Shown: positions 1 to 11,755 of the stretch, piece after piece
Layout: every line of letters begins with the position of its first letter
How positions within the stretch are numbered: position 1 is the stretch's first letter
From: Cephalotus follicularis
Lineage: Eukaryota; Streptophyta; Magnoliopsida; Oxalidales; Cephalotaceae
Direction: 5' to 3'
DNA length: 64,000 nucleotides
Assembly: GCA_001972305.1 (NCBI GenBank)
Contig: BDDD01005169.1
Coordinates: 1 to 64,000, forward strand
The notes under the pieces: model-generated
What the model saw: only the letters and a program-made list of their open reading frames with translations
Told to the model about the DNA's origin: nothing
Database searches by the model: none
Made by a program: the position numbers and the translations under genes

Positions 1-1492
1 CCTCGAAGGTGGCACAAGCTTGAGGCCTAGACATCTAGTAGCCTATCGTTGAGATCGATAATAGCTCAACTAGAACTACTTGCCTATCGTTGAGATCAAT
101 AGGAGATCAACCAGCCATGTGAACCTTGCCCGAAGGCAGCACAAGCTCAGGGTTATACATCTAGTCGCCTACCATTGAGATCGATAGGAGCTCGACTAGA
201 ACCAGTTGCTTATCGTTGACATTGATATGAGCCAAACCAGTCACGTACCATGGGTAACTCTAGTAGAGGAATCAGTTGACTATAGATCAATGCCTAGTAT
301 ACTTGACTAGAAGTTAAAGGTTCACTCTACAATGAACACCTACAGACATTCCCTTACCCTTGCTAGGTCATTTATAACTCTGGGAAGGAACCCAGTCAAT
401 ACCTTTGTACGAGACTAGGAAAGGACCTGGAAGAAAAACATTTAGAAAACATACTTGAAAAACATATAAAAACTACAACAGACCTTAAGAGGCGACGCCT
501 TAAACTTATACATCCACGCCTTGCATCTCAGTGTCAATCATTAACTTGAGCGTCATCGTCTAAGGGTGGCAGTAGCTTAATTCAATTTTCAATTTGGCGA
601 AGTGATGACGCTTTGCGCTAAGCGTAGTCGCTTAGCTAGATGATGCCAACATAGTCATGTCGTCGAAGGTTTAAAAGGCAGGTCACATTCAAAATGACCT
701 CTAAGTAGTGATGCTCACGGGTAAGGCGTCGGTGTTTGCAGTTACAGAATCAAATTATCAGTTTCGTGAAAATGCAAGCTTTTGTCTCAAATCTATTTTT
801 CTTTCAAAACTAGTTTACTCAATGATCTAATCAAGTTATAAAGCCTTCATTTAACACTTAAAAACTAGTTTTTATCCTTAGAACCTTCCATTTAAATTCC
901 AGGTCAATAACCCCCCGTTTTAACCTAGAAACTTTGATACATCAAATTCATGCAATTTTGATCAATTTATGGCATACAATCAGTTCATAAATGTGCATAA
1001 ATGTGTAAATCATAAGCATATTTAGGTAGAGAAGTTTCTACCAAAATTGTAGCTTGTTGTTGAAATCCTAGGTTAAGAGATTGAGAAAAGACCCCAAGTC
1101 TTTGGTTTATGGAGCTTCAATCTTGTATTCAAAACATAATTGATCAATCAATACCCTTTTCCCTCTTTTATTCTTGATCAAATCAATAATAGGGTGACGT
1201 TTATGGTTGAGATTTGGTGAATCCACGGTGAGAAACGGGAGAAAGAGAAGAAAAGAGAGAAAAAAAATGAATGTTTTGGGTGTGTTTTGACATTTAGATA
1301 CTCTCTCTGCAATAATCTATCCCCATGCTTAACTAATACTGTAAGCACACATGTAAACATAACATACGGGTATTGGAAATACCTCATACCATCCATAACG
1401 ATATGCACAAACAATATGCATAGAATCCGTACTTTAATTAAATATGATGTGATAAATATTAAAGTGGATAGGAGTTGTTTTATGGTGTTACA
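1..1492 (-). repeat. LTR fragment, same family as the solo LTR at 14273-29811
   Basis: This block matches 28600-29811 along its length: both have the same runs of short phrases around GATCGATAGGAGCTC and the same tail (upstream of a terminal GTGTTACA or GCATTACA). The right terminus is CA at 1492; the left end lies outside the window. Orientation is inferred from the other copy, whose minus-strand reading begins TGTAATGCCCTG. The stretch 483-730 carries a decayed version of the GTCGAC-type motif cluster seen in other LTRs, and 1230-1270 is GA-rich. No primer-binding site follows 1492, so it is not the left LTR of a plus-strand element. It could be a solo LTR or one end of a larger element. 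Confidence 0.7.
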
Positions 1493-2043
1493 ATTTTAAC
1501 TTTTATCATCACACTTTGTTTGTTTGATTGTTATTCGATTCCTACATCAACTGAGTGCTATTCGATTTCTACTAGCAGCTTTGTCAAAACATTTTATATT
1601 AACACCTTATGTAACTATACGTTTAACTTCTTGATATAGTTGTTTGCATTTTTTTCACTTTTATCATAGAAAAACTTAGTTGTATTCGAGTGCTTGATTT
1701 TCAAATTACACATTGGTTGTACAAAAGTACATATTTTATTAAATTGTCTCTTTTTAATCTCATCAGAGCAATGATGTTCATTTAGATGTGGTCAAAATAT
1801 ATTACAAATCTAAATGTTAAGTGAACTAGTCTAGATTTAAAAAAAAATCAAAAATGAGTTATGTATAAGATTAATACAGACAATAAACAATAACAAAAGT
1901 CATCCACATTTATACGCCACATAATTGAAAATACTATGTCTTTCATTGAAAGCATGACAATAAAAAAGCATTGATTTCAAAATCCTCTTTGTTAGATCAA
2001 CTTCTAAGTAGTCCTTATTATATAAGGGCACCTCCACTCATTG
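1493..2043. other. AT-rich unassigned segment
   Basis: This is 551 bp of AT-rich sequence between an LTR end and the gag-only element. No convincing coding frame, terminal repeat or RNA gene is visible. Its last five bases (CATTG) are the left target duplication of the element at 2044. It is therefore part of the older sequence into which that element inserted and is continuous with 11756 onward. Confidence 0.6.
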
Positions 2044-2849
2044 TGTAATACCCTGTACCTATTTTTAGAGGATTATATCTTAAGGCCTTGTTTGGAATAT
2101 GGAAAGGACTTAAGTGGGATTTGTGGTAAGATATTTAAACATGTGGAAATGGTTAGTTTGGGTTATTACATTGATTTAATGGTTAGCTTCTTGAGGAAGC
2201 TCGTTGTTCCCAACGTTGCGTTGGGATAAGAAGTTTGGGAGTTGGTAAGTGGGCTGGCAGTGCTTTCTTGGTTAGGGGAGTTCGGCTTTGAGAAAGAGAA
2301 GTGAAAGAGAGAGAGAGAGAGAGAGAGCTTGTTTCTTCTTCTTCTTCTTCTTTCCCTTCTTCTGTGAGCGTTTTTGTTGCTCTCTTTTCTTTTGAGCTGT
2401 GAAGGTGAGCTCTCCTCTTCCCTGGTTTGTGTTGTGTGGTGGGACGTTGCACTGGGATCGAGGAGGACAATGATAGCCTGGTTTGGCTGGTTGTGTTTTC
2501 TATTCATGCATGTGTTATGTCTTCTTCTTGATCTGATATGTGTTAGTTTGCAGACGAGGAACCTATTGCTGTGACAGAGAATCTTGGGGTTATTCGATGG
2601 TAGCTTGAGGCGATTTTTGAGTGGGACATTTTCTTCTTTCTTTTACTTGATATTTTGTGTGCCTGTTGGTATCCTCTGGTTTAACGTTTTCTGTGGGATT
2701 TGGATCCCTGTTACACTTGTTTATGTTTTTATCCTGTTCTTGGCAGAGCTTGAGAGCTCGAATGGTTTTTGGGTTGAATATATATGTTGTTCCTCTTACG
2801 GTTGTTGTTTGTGTCAGACAATCTCTCCTTTTGTCCATGGTTCCTCTGA

Positions 2850-2936
2850 TATGTGGGATGCACTGGGATGTGCGGATGAGATGCACTGGGATGTGCGGAT
2901 GGGATGCACTGGGATATGCGGATGGGATGCATGGGT
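2850..2936 (+). repeat. 23-bp tandem repeat in the 5' LTR
   Basis: About three copies of a unit around GATGCACTGGGATGTGCGG are present. The matching array in the 3' LTR (9918-10023) has about five copies, so the array changed length after the element inserted or during its copying. Confidence 0.75.
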
Positions 2937-3119
2937 TCGGTCGATGGTAAAGGGTACGTTCGAGAATCAACTCTCCTTAGTATTCTCATTGTCTATGATG
3001 GGATGCTTTGGGGAACTGCCCCCGGGTTCCATACCTAGATCTACGGTGTACTATTGTCTATGATGGTATGTTGCATGTAAGTGCAGGGGAGTTCACCGTT
3101 CCTTTCCATTTTGCCGGAG

Positions 3120-3346
3120 TTAGCGGGCAAGGCCCGGATAGATACTAGCGGTCAAGGCCCAGATAGATACTAGCGGATGAGGTTCGGATAGATTCTAGCA
3201 GGCGAGGCCTGGATAGGTGATGTGTGTGTATGTGTTTGGCCTGTTATGGTGGCAGACCAAGGATACTGTGGTGGACAGCGGGCAAGGCCCGGATAGATAC
3301 TAGTGGACGAGGTCTGGACAGATTCTAGCAGGCGAGGCCTGGATAG
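3120..3346 (+). repeat. Tandem repeat of about 27 bp in the 5' LTR
   Basis: Imperfect copies of a unit around GGCAAGGCCCGGATAGATAC recur, with a variant ending in GATTCTAGCAGG. Two blocks are separated by a short spacer. The same arrangement occurs in the 3' LTR. Confidence 0.65.
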
Positions 3347-4696
3347 AAATGTGTGTTTTGCCTGGTATGGCGGTGGATGTGTATGTTTTGCATGGTATGG
3401 AGGCTGACCATAGGATATGGTGGTGTTGTTCCTCTTCTCTTTTTAATCTTGGGCACAGTTGTTTTACTTGTGATGCTATCTTTTGTTGGAATCCTCTACT
3501 TATTGATGTTGACTCTCTTTTCCTTTGGCAGACTCCGAGGAGTGGAGCCTTGTGATATTGCTGAGTTTGTGTTCCTTTGTTTATCCCCTGACTTGTTCTA
3601 TTTTGCCCAGTGGGGCTTGATTTTATATATTTCTTTTCCTTGTGCGTCTCGTGGTTGTGGATGCTCTGGAGGATGCTTGTTCTTGCTCACTAGTCATTTG
3701 GACTAATCCCTTCCCAGTTGTTTTGCAGAGGAAGCTGTTGTGGCTGCCAAGGCAATCTTCTGGGTTCACAAGGTAGTCTACGGGGGATGTGCAGAGCTGC
3801 CGGCTTCATGGGCTTGTCCTTGCATGCATTCATTGGGGCATATGGGTTTTATTCTTTTGTTGTATGGTCTCCGGCCTGGGGAGGAAATGATATTCTTTTG
3901 TATGGGTCCCTGGCTTTTGATCAGGCGATGATATTTTTGTTAACAGATATATATTATTTTGAAGTGATGATATGATATATTCTTATGATGTTTTGTTGTG
4001 TTTAATTATGTGATTTTATGTTTTTCCTTGAAACGTTATGTTACGATCTTTTGCTTGTTTATCGAGAAGGTTACCCGAGGTCGGGCAGGTTGGGGGATCT
4101 CCCCGGGGTGGGGGCAACCTATGGGGCTTGTGTCCTGACCTCAGGGTTAGTGCTGGGATGGTTTATGTTATGGTCTGGCTTTGTCGTCGGGCTCTGTCCG
4201 AGGAGAACATGTTGTCCGAGGAGAACGTGTTGTCCAGGAAGGACATGCCCGAGGATGACATGCCCGGGGAGGCCATGCCCAGGGAGGTCATACCCGAGGA
4301 GGACTGTCACACCCCGTTTGAGAGAAACGTAACATTAAAGCGGTAAAGGCAATTAACATAAAACACAACTCATGCAAAAACCATAAAACTTAAAACTTTG
4401 CCAAAGTACAACAGTTGCGGAAGCATAACAGAACATAAGCTGTAAACTTGTAACGTGCGTCCCATACCGCATGCTACCCCAAATAATCTGACATTGTTAA
4501 TCGCCCATAAACGGAGCGTGAATTACAGTACAAGATTAAAATCCTTCAGTAACAAGACCATAACAACGGTACATCCGAAAACCATAACCCACATAGGTTT
4601 AATACAAAGCAGGAGAATAAGCAAAACCAAGAACATAACAACTTGATCTCCATCCATGTCAGTCCAACCGGTCCACTGCATCAATCTGTAAAGTAA

Positions 4697-4728
4697 GGGG
4701 TTAGCCTTTGTCCTCACTCGGCTAAGTC
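4697..4728 (-). promoter_or_regulatory. Conserved LTR box with possible branch point and 3' splice site
   Basis: On the minus strand the box reads ACTTAGCCGAGTGAGGAC and continues through GGCTAACCCC to TTTACAG. CTAAC fits a plant branch-point sequence and the following pyrimidine-rich run ending in CAG fits a 3' splice site (AG at 4686-4687). The same box occurs at 14822, 25875, 41064 and 57502, about 310-450 bp from the LTR end in each case. Function is inferred only. Confidence 0.5.
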
Positions 4729-5619
4729 ATAAAAGCAGTTCGGGATTAACATTAACTGCATGTCATGATATGAATGCATAAATGATGCAGAGTAGGAAAA
4801 CCAGTTCATATATATATATGAGAAATATATATATATCTTAGCAGTACAGTAAAATAACAGTGGGTACATATATAAGAAAATACATGTATGCAGGATCAGT
4901 ACAGTAGTAACCCGGCCAGGGCTACATCAACAAACACAAGAATGTCCATGAAGGACCAACAAGCAGTACAGGACGTCCACATAGGACTACAACAAGCAGG
5001 ATGTCCACAAAGGACCACAACAGGCAGTCTGTGTAGCGCCGCCAACTCTTGGCCCCACGCTACACTCCCACTCCGGCCCATACATCAGGCAACCGAGCGA
5101 GGCAACAGTACAGTGAGTTACCCAGCCATACTCCCGGCCCCTGGGTCAACCCTCCACTAGTCGGCGCTGGCAGTCTCCGCCATGCAACTAGTGGTTCAAG
5201 CACAAACACATAGCAATTCACAGAGCAAACAGTGAATTCAAGCAGTAACAGTACTGTAAACAGTAGTGATTGATTTGATCCACAACAGGCAGGTTATTTC
5301 CAAAATGTTTCCAAAAGTGACAACATTTGAAATATATATTTTCATTAGAAAATACCTTTAAACAGTTTCAGTAGTGTAAATTGTTTATCAATCCGTTCGA
5401 AAATACGTTATTTAACCAATACATATTTTCACGCTCAAAATATTACATTCCGAGATCATATATGCATTTCTAAATACCACAACTTTAGAAATCATAAACA
5501 ATTCACAAACAGTATACAATCAGGCAGTAAACAGTGCATATGAAATGCATACAAATGCTCAAATGCACTCTAACAGGAATCGGGATTGTTTCGTATCGTT
5601 AGATGAAGAAAACCCCAAA

Positions 5620-5960
5620 CAGTACCAAAGACGTCGATGTCTATCCAAAAGGCGTCGATGTCTTTTCCAAAAGGCGTCGATGTCCAAGTCTTAGCGTCGG
5701 CGCGTTTTACATCAGAAGGCGTCGATGTCCATTTCATACGCGTCGATGTTCAAGGTCTGGAACCTTGGTACGACAGCGTATTGTTCACGGCGTCGACGCG
5801 TTAAGGTAGGAACCTTAGGCGTCGACGTGTAATACGTCAAAACCCAACCAGATTGCCTAAGGCGTCGATGTCTTTTCATAGACGTTGATCCCTTTCACAT
5901 CAGTAACAAGGCAAAAACCCAAAAGACGTCGATGTTTATTAAAAGGCGTCGATGTCTATC
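5620..5960. repeat. Cluster of GTCGAT/GTCGAC motifs
   Basis: Irregularly spaced copies of a short motif such as GGCGTCGATGTC or GACGTCGATGTC recur about every 20-60 bp. Variants include GCGTCGACGCG and CGTCGACGTG. The spacing is too irregular for a simple tandem repeat. A second, smaller cluster lies at 6712-6870. Similar clusters occur in other LTRs of the window. Confidence 0.75.
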
Positions 5961-7529
5961 GAGCAGCAGTCGTCTTCTTCCTCACGACTTACTACACAGT
6001 GGCCATTACAACCCATAATCATGCATAATAACAGGTAATCAAGGCAAGAAACCAACATGAAGATACTCGTAACATATCTAGCATATCATGGCAATAATCC
6101 AGTGACCAAATCAATTCAAGAATCATGCATCTCATACGCCAAAATCATAGACCATGCATGAATATCAAACCCAAGATTACAGTTATGGCTTTCCCCTACC
6201 TTTTGTCCCAAGTTAGGAACTGGAAAGTCCACCTCTTTTCGTTCCAAACTAGTCACAGCAGCCTCTAGGTCCTTCCCATTGCTGCAAGTCACAAGCTCCA
6301 AGCTCCAAGCTCAACAATGGTGGAAGTGTTTTCTCTCCTTAACTCTCTGTTTTCTTACACAGGTGTCTCAGCCAAACCAGGGATGAAGAGAGGAGGCGTT
6401 TTATGCAGGTCGAACGTCTCTCTTCCCTCTCTGGCCCATTGCATGCATCTAACAGTTCCATTTTCCCATTATCTCTCTTTCCCAGCTCTATCTCATTTCT
6501 TTTGCAGGAGCAGGCATTGAAGGTGGCACCACAGCCTGCATGCACACCCAAGTGTCATGCCCTTCCCTCAACTCTGGCACCTGCATGACTGGTATCATCC
6601 AGCATGCACAACACGTATCCAACATGCCCCCCTAGGCGTCTGCAAAAGATTCTAACCAGATCCCCGTTGCACGTTATTTGTCAGCAGAGTAACATGCATG
6701 ACACTCGAAGTTAAAGCGTTGACGTCTTTCCAAAGACGTTGATGTCATTCATCAGTTTACACGAGGACGTCGATGTCCTCCTCTGGATCGATGTGCATGT
6801 GCATGCAGCTACGTGTGCCCTTTTGCCATAAAGACGTCGACGTGATTCTAAAGACGTCGACGTGTTTCCCCCAGAACAGCGTCGTTTTAGCCTTTTAACA
6901 TTCTTTCAGCATTTACTCTAAAATTCAACATTATAGAGATGGGAAAACATCACCAAATTCGAAAAATCCATCATTTTATTAATTCCACAATTAAAGCACA
7001 AATACATTGTGAAATTATAATACATGAAAATCTCGGGCGTTACAAGGACATGCCTGGGGAGGACATGTCCGTGGTCAGTCGTCCAATGAGGACATGCCCG
7101 AGGACAACTCGTCCGGGGAAGGCATGTCTTAGGATGGTGGTGCAGGTCTGGCTTGTGTTATGTCGTGTTATATGGTGTGGTGTTGGCATCCCCTGCCCGG
7201 GACCCCTAGCGAGATGTAGTGTTGCGTTCTCTGCCCTGGCTCCCTCCCCTGGCACGTTCCTTTAGTGGAACGGTGCCTTTGGGCAGTGGCTGTTATGTTC
7301 CTTTAGTGGAACGGTGCGTTTGGGTAGTGTTGTTATGTCCCTTTAGTTAAACGGTGTGTTTTGAAATGGTTGTAAATGTAAGGCTTATTTACAGTTATGC
7401 CATTTCTTGTTTTGTTTCTTCCCTACCATGTGTTTTGGCATTGTTTTGACTTAGAGGAGATGGGAAATTCCTCTTTCCTGCCGGGCAATTCGTTCGAGGT
7501 GGCTATCCTGGCGGACGGGTCGTCACAGT

Positions 7530-7541
7530 TGGTATCAGAGT
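7530..7541 (+). promoter_or_regulatory. Primer-binding site, initiator-Met tRNA type
   Basis: TGGTATCAGAGT lies two bases after the 5' LTR end (7527). It matches the usual plant Ty3/gypsy Met-tRNA primer site except for its last base. It fixes the plus-strand orientation and the end of the 5' LTR. Confidence 0.92.
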
Positions 7542-7686
7542 GACTGATTTGTGGTTCTAGTGCATGTTTTCCCTTCTTGTTGTGTGTTGATGCTTTCTGG
7601 GGTTTTATATGTTGGGTTTTGCATTTCATGAATCGCATACATATAGAACGTGTGGTTACTGTGGTTTCTTACCTTGTGTGTGAAGG

Positions 7687-8999
7687 ATGATGTGTCGTAG
7701 TAGCACCAGAGGTCGTGGTCGAATTGGGGCCAGGGCAACCTCCAGGCCAGCTGGGGATCGGGAACCACAGAATGTCCAGCCGCACGTGGAGGCAAATCCT
7801 GGATTTGAGGCCAGGGAAAGCAGGACGACAGAGGTCGAGGATCATGCTGGGCAGTCCACTGCTCAAGTACCTCCTCCGGTTGTTGTGGGAAGTCAGTCTG
7901 AGCTGTTACAGGCTTTTATCATTTGGGCTCAAACTGTTGGGGCAGTTAGACCTCAACCTTTGCCACTTGAGCGTATGCAGCGCCTTGGAGCGTTTGTTTT
8001 TGAAGGATCAGGGAACCCCGCTGATGCAGAGACTTGGTTAAACCGCATGGAGCGGATATTTGAAAGGATTGATATATCCATGGACCAGCGGGTGGGAAAT
8101 GCGTCCTTTTTGTTGGAACAAGAAGCCTTGCTTTGGTGGGAAGCTTTGATTGCTAAGTTTGAGAATCCCCTGGAGATCACCTGGGCTTTGTCCAAGAAGG
8201 AGTTCAGTCAGTATTTTCTTCCTCATACCTATGTCCAGGAGAGGAGGAGGGAATTCTTGCGCTTGTATCAGGGTTCTATGTCGGCAGCACAGTATGAGCA
8301 AAAGTTTTTGGAGTTATCTCACTATGCTTCTGCCTTGGTGGCTGACCAGGAGGAGAGGTGCCAGAGGTTTTTGGACTGCTTAAGGCCGGAGATACGACAT
8401 TTTGTAGCAACGATTGAGTGGAATGTTTTTGGAAATCTGGTGGAGTCGGCCATGAGGGTCGAGCTAAGTATAAATGAGCAAAGGAGCATACAGAACCGAG
8501 GACAGAAACGGTCTGCTTCGAATCTTGAAGGGGAGGAGAGTTCCTCCAAGAATCAGAGGACGAGGGGATCTTCGTCTGCCAGTGGACCAGTTGGTAAGGG
8601 AACTTTTGAGGAGGATCACCCCAGCAATGGACTCAGGCTTCGGTCCCTAGTTTTTCTCATGGAACTCCTGAGATGGAAGGTGCAGCGACTTTTTCGTCGC
8701 CTTCACGTTGTCAGCAGTGTGGTCGACACCATGTTGGTGAATGTGGAGTGGAGACACGTTCTTGTTACCATTTTGGTCAAACTGGGCATTTGAGGAATCA
8801 ATGTCCGTTGAGGTTGCAGGGTGCAACGGGGACACAAGGACTTGCATCCTCGGATGTACAGTCAATGGTCAGAGAACCAGCGCAGAGGACCAATCAGTTG
8901 GGAGCACAGGGTAGTGGAGCGGCTACTCGGCAAGCCTCTGGATCAGGGGCTGGTAGCAGTAGACCACCTGGAAGACCTATGGCCACTGCACGAGTGTAA
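7687..8999 (+). pseudogene. gag: Retrotransposon gag, frameshifted, with two zinc-knuckle motifs
   Basis: Gag packages the element RNA into particles. The first frame (7687-8793) has a basic, low-complexity N-terminus and then a typical plant retrotransposon gag domain at about residues 100-265, with WLNRMERIF, WWEALIAKF and CQRFLDCLRPEIR. Sense stops near 8608-8630 and resumes one frame over (8610-8999), so there is a single frameshift. The second part has CQQCGRHHVGEC (from 8709) and CYHFGQTGHLRNQC (8763-8804); the latter has Phe in place of the second Cys. A Gly/Arg/Ser-rich tail ends MATARV then stop at 8998-9000. ARV normally leads into protease, so pol appears deleted just after gag. 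The frameshift may have arisen after insertion. Confidence 0.88.
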
Positions 9000-9107
9000 A
9001 ATTTGAAGACGGGTATAGGCCTTACCACTCCTGCTGAGGATAAAGGTAAGTTTGTTTCTTCGGATAATGTTCCACCTGTGTTTTAAATTTTGGGGACAAA
9101 ATTTCCT

Positions 9108-9120
9108 AAGGTGGGGAGGA
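9108..9120 (+). promoter_or_regulatory. Polypurine tract
   Basis: AAGGTGGGGAGGA directly precedes the TG of the 3' LTR at 9121. The preceding GGGGACAAAATTT phrase is usual at the 3' end of Tekay-like elements. It would prime plus-strand synthesis and confirms the LTR boundary. Confidence 0.88.
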
Positions 9121-11755
9121 TGTAATACCCTGTACCTATTTTTAGAGGATTATATCTTAAGGCCTTGTTTGGCATATGGAAAGGACTTAAGTGGGATTTG
9201 TGGTAAGATATTTAAACATGTGGACATGGTTAGTTTTGGTTATTATATTGATTTAATGGTTAGCTTCTTGAGGAAGCTTGTTGCTCCCAAGGTTGCGTTG
9301 GGATAAGAAGTTTGGGAGTTGGTAAATGGGTTGGCAGTGCTTTCTAGGTTAGTGGAGTTCAGCTTTGAGAGAGAGAAGTGAAAGAGAGAGAGAGAGTTGG
9401 TTTCTTCTTCTTCTTCTTTCCCTTCTTCTGTGAGCGTTTTGGATGCTCTCTTTGCTTTTGAGCTGTGAAGGTGAGCTCTCCTCTTCCTTGGTTTGTGTTG
9501 TGTGGTGGCACGTTGCGCTGGGACCGAGGAGGAGGATGATAGCCTGGTTTGGCTTGTTGTGTTTTCTGTTTATGCATGTGTTATGTCTTCTTCTTGATCT
9601 GATATGTGTTAGTTTGCAGACGAGGAACTTGTTGCTGTGACAGAGCATCTTGGGGTTGGTCGACGGTAGCTTGAGGCGATTTGTGAGTGGGACATTCTCT
9701 TCTTTCTTTTACTTGATATTTCGTATGCCTGTTGGTATCCTCTGGTTTAACATTTTCTGTGGGATTTGGATCCCTGTTACACTTGTTTATGTTGTTATCC
9801 TGTTCTTGGCAGAGCTTGAGAGCTCGGATGGTTTTTGGGTTGAATATATATGTTGTTCCTATGACGGTTGTTGTTTGTGTCAGACAATCTGTCCTTTTGT
9901 TCTTGGTTCCTCTGATATGTGGGATGCACTGGGATGTGCGGATGGGATGCACTGGGATGTGTGGATGGTATGCACTGGGATGTACGGATGGGATGCACTG
10001 GGATGTGCGGATGGGATGCATGGGTTCGGTCGGTGGTAAAGGGTACGTCCAAGAATCAACTCTCCTTAGTATTCTCATTGTCTATGATGGGATGCTTTGG
10101 GGAACTTCCCCCGGGTTCCATACCTGGATCTGCGGTGTACTATTGTCTATGATGGTATGCTGCGTGTGAGTGCAGGGGAGTTCTCTGTTCCTTTCCATTT
10201 GGCCGGGGTTAGCGGGCGAGGCCCGGATAGATACTAGAGGGCAAGGCCCAGATAGATACTAGCAGATGAGGTCCTGATAGATTCTAGCAGGCGAGGCCTG
10301 GATAGGTGGTGTGTGTGTGTATGTGTTTGGCCTAGTATGGCGACAGACCACGGATACTGTGGTGGATAGCGGGCAACGCCCGGATAGATACTAGGGGACG
10401 AGGTCCGGATAGATTCTAGTAGGCGAGACATGGTATGGCAGTGGATGTGTATGTTTTGCCTGGTATGGTGGCTGACCACGGGATATGGTGGTGTTGTTCC
10501 TCTTCTCTTGTTTATCTCGGGCACAGTTGTTTTACTTGTGATGCTATCTTTTGTTGGAATCCTCTACTTATTGATGTTGACTCTCTTTTCCTTTGGCAGA
10601 CTCCGAGGAGTGGAGCCTTGTGATATTGTTGAGTTTGTGTTCCTTTGTTTATCCCCTGGCTTGTTCTGTTTTGCCCAGTGGGGCTTGATTTTATATATTT
10701 CTTTTCCTTCTGCGTGCAGTGGTTATGGATGCTCTGGAGAATGCTTGTTCTTGCTCACTTGTCAGTTGGACTAATCCCTCCCAGTTGTTTTGCAAAGGAA
10801 GCTGTTGTGGCTTCCAGGGCAGTCTTGTGGGTTGACAAGGTTGTCTGCAGGGGATGTGCATAGCTGTCGACTTCACGGACTCGTCCTTGCATGCATTCAT
10901 GAGGGCATATGGGTTTTATTCTTTTGTTTTATGGTCCCCGGCCTGGGGAGGATATGATATTCTTTTGTATGGGTCCCTGGCTTTTGATTAGGGGATGATA
11001 TTTTTTTGAACAAATATATATTATTTTGAAATGATGATATGATATATTCTTGTGATGTTTTGTTGTGTTTAATGATATGATTTTGTGTTTTTCCTTGAAA
11101 CGTTATGTTACGATCTTTTTGCTTGTTTATCGAGAAGGTTACCCGAGGTAGGGCAGGTTGGGGGATCTCCCCGGGGCGGGGGTCAACCTGTGGGGCTTGT
11201 GTCCTGACCTCTTTGTCGTCGGGCTCTGTCCGAGGAGAACATGTTGTCCGAGGAGACGTCCGAGGAGAACGTGTTGTCCAGGGAGGACATGCCGGAGGAT
11301 GACATGCCTGGGGAGGTCATGCCTTTGTAGGACATGTCCATGGTCAGTCGTCCGATGAGGACATGCCCTAGGACGGCTCGTCCGGGGAAGGCATGTCTTA
11401 GGATGGTTGTGCAGGCCTGGCTTGTGTTATGTCGTGTTATGTGGTGTGGTTTTGGCATCCCCTGCCCAGAACCCCTAGCGAGACGTAGTGTTGCGTTCTC
11501 TGCTCTGGCTCCCTCCCCTGGCACGTTCCTTTAGTGGAACGGTGCGTTTGGGCATTGTTGTTATGTCCCTTTAGTTAAACGGTGTGTTCTGAAATGGTTG
11601 TAAATGTAAGGCTTATTTACAGTTATGCCATTTGTTGTTTTGTTTCTTCCCTGCCATGTATTTTGGCATTGTTTTGGCTTAGAGGAGATTGGAAATTCCT
11701 CCTTCCTGCCGGGCGATTCGTTCGAGGTGGCTATCCTAAGGGACGGGTCGTCACA
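9121..11755 (+). repeat. 3' LTR of the gag-only element (2635 bp)
   Basis: An uninterrupted copy of the LTR at 2044-7527, with the same start and end, followed by the target duplication CATTG. The 23-bp array at 9918-10023 has about five copies against three in the 5' LTR. A unit of about 42 bp around TTTAGTGGAACGGTGCG near 11530 has fewer copies than in the 5' LTR (7260-7360). The GA tract is at 9365-9396. Confidence 0.94.

Larger units (their letters stand above)
4305..7044 (-). mobile_element. Solo LTR (2740 bp) inside the 5' LTR of the gag-only element
   Basis: It begins TGTCACACCCCG and ends GGGCGTTACA, with a perfect target duplication AGGAC at 4300-4304 and 7045-7049. No internal domain is present, so it was probably left by LTR-LTR recombination. 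The minus-strand reading starts TGTAACGCCCG and ends GGTGTGACA, matching the orientation of PBS-anchored relatives in this window. It carries two clusters of the GTCGAT/GTCGAC motif (5620-5960 and 6712-6870) and the conserved LTR box at 4697-4728. The right-hand half in this orientation resembles the LTRs at 40646 and 25563. Confidence 0.95.
2044..7527 (+). repeat. 5' LTR of the gag-only element, split by a solo LTR
   Basis: It starts TGTAATACCCTGTACC and ends GGTCGTCACA, as the 3' LTR does at 9121 and 11755. A GA/CT-rich stretch lies at 2296-2352, followed by a GGTGAGC sequence near 2404 that could be a 5' splice site. A pyrimidine-rich run ending in GGCAG near 3530 could be an acceptor. The copy is interrupted at 4305-7044; removing that insert and one copy of AGGAC restores alignment to the 3' LTR. 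Confidence 0.92.
2044..11755 (+). mobile_element. Non-autonomous gag-only Ty3/gypsy-type LTR retrotransposon
   Basis: The element is bounded by TG...CA ends and a perfect 5-bp target duplication, CATTG, at 2039-2043 and 11756-11760. Its parts in order are a 5' LTR (2044-7527, containing a solo LTR insertion), a Met-type primer site, a gag gene, a purine tract and a 3' LTR (9121-11755). The internal region is only 1593 bp and encodes gag alone; protease, reverse transcriptase, RNase H and integrase are absent. The gag reading ends at the residues ARV, which in related elements lead into pol, and the next 120 bp already resemble the 3' end of such an element. This suggests an internal deletion of pol. 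The layout fits plant elements described as TR-GAG. The 5' LTR without its insert is about 2739 bp against 2635 bp for the 3' LTR; variable tandem-repeat number and a few small indels explain much of the difference. Confidence 0.93.

Noticed and set aside
2584-3063. 159-codon plus-strand frame and its counterpart in the 3' LTR (9650-10039)
   Set aside because: It lies within the LTR of the gag-only element, spans the 23-bp array and is not kept at the same length in the other LTR.
5620-5960. CRISPR-like array
   Set aside because: The motif is only about 10-12 bp, spacing is irregular, copies vary, and the context is a plant LTR.
7530-7541. tRNA gene
   Set aside because: The match to Met-tRNA is limited to the 12-base primer site beside LTR ends (also 25548, 40060 and 57866); no cloverleaf is present.
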